Of a stretch of DNA of 64,000 bases, positions 61,155-64,000 are shown piece after piece. The DNA is from Clostridium_AD sp050717515 (GTDB taxonomy: Bacteria > Bacillota > Clostridia > Clostridiales > Clostridiaceae), in contig NZ_JBOITL010000025.1 of NCBI RefSeq assembly GCF_050717515.1, forward strand, positions 248,001-312,000, given 5' to 3'. Each line of letters begins with the position of its first letter. The stretch's first letter is position 1. Under the pieces are notes generated by a model that worked only from the letters and a program-made list of their open reading frames with translations, had not been told where the DNA came from and did no database searches. The position numbers and the translations under genes are program-made.

Positions 61155-61607
61155 ATGAAAAAAATATTATTATATTGTTTAACAATTCTGTCACTATTGA
61201 TTTTATTAGCGGGATGTTCAAAGAAAGTGAATGATAATAATAAACCTGAAATGTTTAAGAGTGATAAACTTGGGTTTTCGATTGTTTTCCCAGAAACTTG
61301 GAAAGATAAATATAGGATTGAAGAAAATGATATGGGGATAACTGTTTATTTTAAACCAAAGGAAAAAATAGAGGATTGCTACGGGAAATTATTTGCTTTT
61401 ACTAATAAAAATTCAGTTAATTTCTATGAAGATAGTTTTGATACAGTTTGTGACCAACGATATTTTGAAGCAAAAGGCGTTACTTATGTTATAGGTGGAC
61501 CAACAGATGTAAATTTTCCAGAAGACCATTCTGAATTTAATACTTTTTTAAAGATGAAGGGAGAACTAAAAGAAGCATTAAAGACATTAAAAATAATAGA
61601 TAAGTAA
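61155..61607 (+). CDS. Putative lipoprotein, 150 residues
   Basis: The N-terminus is a lipoprotein signal: two Lys, a hydrophobic stretch and LLAGC with the lipidated Cys near residue 21. The mature part of about 130 residues has DKLGFSIVFPETWKDKYRIE, a pattern shared with PsbP-like/DUF1795-type secreted proteins (F-S-I-x-F-P-x-x-W). It has alternating beta strands and one C-terminal helix. There is no other recognised motif. It is exported and membrane-anchored; function unknown. The ATG at 61155 follows TTGGAGG by 8 bases. Confidence 0.8.
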   Translation: MKKILLYCLTILSLLILLAGCSKKVNDNNKPEMFKSDKLGFSIVFPETWKDKYRIEENDMGITVYFKPKEKIEDCYGKLFAFTNKNSVNFYEDSFDTVCDQRYFEAKGVTYVIGGPTDVNFPEDHSEFNTFLKMKGELKEALKTLKIIDK

Positions 61608-61635
61608 TGGTTTTTATAATAGAAAAGGAGATTAT

Positions 61636-62469
61636 ATGATTAAAAAAGAAAAACAAAATCTTTTGAACGTATGGGACAAGGTTGCACCCACATTTGGTAA
61701 AATCGGTCCTATTTATTGGCAGAAATTTGGTAGTAGATTAGTTGAGCTTTCAAGAATGAACAAAGGTGAAAAAATATTAGATATTGGAGTGGGGAGGGGA
61801 GCTTCATTATTTCCTGCAATAAATAAAATAGGAAAAGAAGGATATGTTGTAGGCATAGACACTTCAGAAGTTATGGTAAGTGAAACATATAAAGATATTG
61901 TGAAGCAAAAAATAGATAATGCCAAAGTAATAAAGATGAATGCACAAACCTTAGAATTTGATGATGATTTTTTTGACAATGTTATTTGTGGGTTTGGAAT
62001 GGGGTATCTTTTATACAGTGATTGTAAATTAACAGAAATAATAAGAGTACTTAAAAAAGAAGGACAAGTTGGATTTAGTATATGGGCGCTACAAGAAGAC
62101 CAAAAGTGGCTAACGGAGATAGTTAATAAATATTTACATACAGATTCCTCAAATCAAAATAACAATAAAAAATCAGATCTTCCCAAATTTGATACAGCGA
62201 AGGATGTTAGAAAAATATTAGAAGATGCTGGTTTAAGAAATGTTAATATTTATAAGGAAAATGCAGATGTAAATTATACAACCAAAGAACAATGGTGGGA
62301 AGAAATGTGGTCTAATGCAGTAAGGGCAGTTTTTGAGGCAGTAGAAGAGCTGGGTGATGATAAATTTAAAGAGTTTAAAGTAGAGGTATTTAATGGACTT
62401 GAAAAGTATAAAAAGCTAGATGGGTTGCACTTTAATATGCCAGTGATATATGCATTTGGAGAAAAATAA
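61636..62469 (+). CDS. Class I SAM-dependent methyltransferase
   Basis: The 277-residue protein has the class I motifs: motif I ILDIGVGRGA (about residues 45-54), VVGIDTSEVM (end of strand 2), the strand 4 region DNVICGFGMGYLLY and RVLKKEGQVGFSIW (strand 5). It belongs to the UbiE/Coq5-like small-molecule group. The substrate is unknown. AAAAGGAG precedes the ATG by 7 bases, and the gene follows the lipoprotein by 28 bases, so they may be cotranscribed. It converges on the TVP38-family gene. Confidence 0.9.
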   Translation: MIKKEKQNLLNVWDKVAPTFGKIGPIYWQKFGSRLVELSRMNKGEKILDIGVGRGASLFPAINKIGKEGYVVGIDTSEVMVSETYKDIVKQKIDNAKVIKMNAQTLEFDDDFFDNVICGFGMGYLLYSDCKLTEIIRVLKKEGQVGFSIWALQEDQKWLTEIVNKYLHTDSSNQNNNKKSDLPKFDTAKDVRKILEDAGLRNVNIYKENADVNYTTKEQWWEEMWSNAVRAVFEAVEELGDDKFKEFKVEVFNGLEKYKKLDGLHFNMPVIYAFGEK

Positions 62470-62518
62470 AATGCAACTTAATATTGTAATACATATTAAT
62501 ATTAACAAATAGAATTAT

Positions 62519-63202
62519 TTAATTACTACTTAGTTTTTCGAGTAAATATTCTCCTTTAAATATTCCAATTAAAAAAATTAAGACTACAATAAGTAGCATA
62601 AAAAATAATATTGGTTTACTACAAGATAGCATGTTTGAACCAAAATAGCAGGAAAGCGCTAATGTAGGAATTCTTCCAATAGTTGAGTATATTATAAATT
62701 TTTTAAGAGATATTTTTGAAATACCACAGGCGAAAATTATTGAGTCCTTTGGTATACCAGGTAAAAAATAAATTAGAAATACAATAAGGTTTATTTTTTT
62801 TGAGTTCAAGGCTGATTCAATACTTAGCAATTTCTTTTCAGAAATGAATTTTTGAACAAGTGATCGTCCATATTTTTTTGAAAGTGAAAATAGCAATATA
62901 GATCCAATAGTTATTCCAATAAGAGAAAGAATAGTCGCAGCAAGAGTGCCATAAATCCATCCTCCAGAAGCCTGAATTACTTCGCCAGGAATAAAAAATA
63001 TTGCTACTTGAAGAAATTGAGAAAATATAAAAACAAGTATTCCATAGTATCCAAAGGAAGTTATGAAATTTTTGAATTGTTCAGGGTTTTTTAACATAAA
63101 AAAATATTGTTTATACTTATAGCCTAACATTAAGGTGATTATAACTAATGTGGATATTAAAATTAAAGTCCTGTGGTTTTTTATAAATTGTCTAAGCTTC
63201 AT
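62519..63202 (-). CDS. TVP38/TMEM64 (DedA-related) membrane protein
   Basis: The 227-residue protein has five or six hydrophobic helices and the family's core block: FFIPGEVIQASGGWIYGTLA near residues 70-90 and LIYFLPGIPKDSIIFACGIS near 140-160. The second matches the [FY]-x-P-x-[IV]-P-x-x-x-x-x-x-x-G motif of TVP38/YdjX/DedA proteins, which act as membrane lipid transporters or scramblases. The start has a GGGGG ribosome site. It has no neighbours in the same operon. Confidence 0.88.
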   Translation of the reverse strand: MKLRQFIKNHRTLILISTLVIITLMLGYKYKQYFFMLKNPEQFKNFITSFGYYGILVFIFSQFLQVAIFFIPGEVIQASGGWIYGTLAATILSLIGITIGSILLFSLSKKYGRSLVQKFISEKKLLSIESALNSKKINLIVFLIYFLPGIPKDSIIFACGISKISLKKFIIYSTIGRIPTLALSCYFGSNMLSCSKPILFFMLLIVVLIFLIGIFKGEYLLEKLSSN

Positions 63203-63362
63203 ATATGTACCCCCGTATTTTAAATATCAAATTTAGCGTATGCTTTAATTTGTTGTTCAACTATTATTATAAGCGTTTTATAAATTTTGAAAAAGCGATT
63301 GATATAACATTTGCCTTACATTATTGTAATGTTGATAACATAATAAGAGGCTATATCAGAAC

Positions 63363-63403
63363 AAAATAAAGAACTATCTGAGCTCCAGATGGTTCTTTAT
63401 TTT
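63363..63403. terminator. Orphan terminator-like hairpin
   Basis: AAAATAAAGAACTATCTG pairs with CAGATGGTTCTTTATTTT over 18 bases with one G-U. The loop is 5 bases and T/A runs lie on both sides. No gene ends next to it. Confidence 0.7.
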
Positions 63404-63617
63404 AGCTTTTTAAAGTTTTATATAATTATATTTAGCAGCTTGTGTATCAAATACTCTCGCTTTCTTTGTCCAATTCAACATGTGTATACAGAATTTCCTT
63501 ATTGTAAAATTATATCGGTATTAGTTGTATTTGTAAAGAAAAAAATCCCTGCTAAAAATTGTTTGAAAATAATATACCCTCAAAATAATTATATGATTTC
63601 ATTATTATGTAAATATA

Positions 63618-63646
63618 TTGACAACAAGTAAATTAATGGTTATAAT
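63618..63646 (+). promoter_or_regulatory. Consensus promoter of the gene at 63748
   Basis: TTGACA (63618-63623), 17 bases and TATAAT (63641-63646) form a perfect sigma-A consensus. Confidence 0.82.
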
Positions 63647-63747
63647 TTATTTAGATATCAATAGAAATGAATTGAAAGTATTTATTTTTGTGATAAATTG
63701 GGTTATGTCATAATACATAATAGAATTAGAAATAGGGGGGGTTCAAA

Positions 63748-64000
63748 ATGACACTATGTGCACAATTGAAAGAAGAGTTTTTAAACGAGATTGAAGTGTT
63801 AATAAATGGATGGAAAGAAAAGTCTATTAAATTAGCTTCAGAAGGTTCATCTGATGAAGCGATTCTAGAAACTATAAAAGCGAATATTGGGGATATATTC
63901 TATAAGTTGTTTAATGTAAGTTATAAAAATTCATGTAAAAATGTTGAGAGTGATGAAATTGAGCTTAGGAAGCTTTCAAAAGCGTACTTTGATTTCTTTG
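63748..64000 (+). CDS. Hypothetical protein, 3' end outside window
   Basis: The first 84 codons of a gene that runs off the window. The ATG at 63748 follows AGGGGGG by 7 bases, and a consensus promoter lies about 100 bases upstream, so it is probably well expressed. The visible part is helical, acidic and Lys-rich, with no signal or transmembrane segment. It starts MTLCAQLKEEFLNEIEV and contains GWKEKSIKLASEGSSD. I do not recognise the family from this portion. Confidence 0.7.
   Translation, partial: MTLCAQLKEEFLNEIEVLINGWKEKSIKLASEGSSDEAILETIKANIGDIFYKLFNVSYKNSCKNVESDEIELRKLSKAYFDFF

Larger units (their letters stand above)
63203..63747. other. 545-bp intergenic region
   Basis: The region contains a strong orphan hairpin (63363-63403) and a consensus promoter (63618-63646), both listed separately. 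No intact gene is recognised. Confidence 0.6.

Noticed and set aside
63389..63631. 80-codon plus-strand ORF
   Set aside because: It begins inside the orphan hairpin, has no ribosome site and reads as random AT-rich sequence.

Overview
The window is AT-rich throughout, its genes have strong AGGAGG-type ribosome binding sites, and it carries spore-germination genes (GerA and Ger(x)C family). A CD3324-family regulator, two-component/ABC modules and many small regulator-transporter pairs add to the picture of a low-GC, endospore-forming Firmicute of the Clostridium type. No rRNA, tRNA, CRISPR array, phage genes or intact insertion sequence was seen. The content is accessory chromosome: export and drug-response modules, each with its own regulator, interspersed with decayed gene fragments.

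Layout. 1-2631 (minus): Ger(x)C lipoprotein gene, cut by the window edge and apparently out of frame at a poly-A tract, preceded by gerA. 2632-3247: REP-like palindrome, 12-bp tandem repeats and a zinc-ribbon gene. 3419-9864: P-type cation ATPase, EamA permease, GH3 lipoprotein, secreted amidase-like protein. 10048-12862: MATE transporter with a deacetylase remnant at its 3' end, and two small helical proteins. 12928-17016: a ykkC-family riboswitch with an overlapping terminator, then an ABC-2 exporter (ATPase and two permeases) and a phosphodiesterase-like protein. 17160-18354: structured leader with a 13-codon ORF before a CD3324-family gene, then a GNAT enzyme. 18445-23863 (minus): adaptor, giant FtsX permease and two MacB-type ATPases, one carrying an AbrB-like tail. 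24434-30681: AraC regulator, then a BceRS-like two-component system with an ABC transporter. 30815-35714: MerR-methyltransferase fusion, MFS permease, small membrane protein, and an ABC exporter behind an attenuator-like leader. 35801-39429 (minus): ABC-2 exporter and ArsR-type regulator. 39590-41532: LacI regulator with operators and purine nucleoside phosphorylase. 41607-43411: fragments plus an XRE/membrane-protein pair. 43995-48766: AraC-nucleotidyltransferase fusion, UvrA paralog and GNAT. 48929-53076: ECF sigma/DUF4179 pair, ArsR-type regulator and MFS. 53511-59602: FtsX permease, ATPase, response regulator, kinase and EcsC protein. 59763-64000: TraX remnant, DUF4234/DUF2752 pair, lipoprotein, methyltransferase, TVP38 protein and a truncated gene.

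The recurring theme is sense-and-export. At least eight loci pair a regulator or RNA switch with a transporter. The strongest candidates for undescribed biology are the AraC-nucleotidyltransferase/UvrA-paralog/GNAT locus (43995-48766), the multi-arm leader of the ABC exporter (33888-34028), the poly-A frameshift at the start of the Ger(x)C gene (1122-1132), and the two fusion proteins at 18445-19344 and 30815-32035. All functional statements are inferences from sequence; no database search was run.
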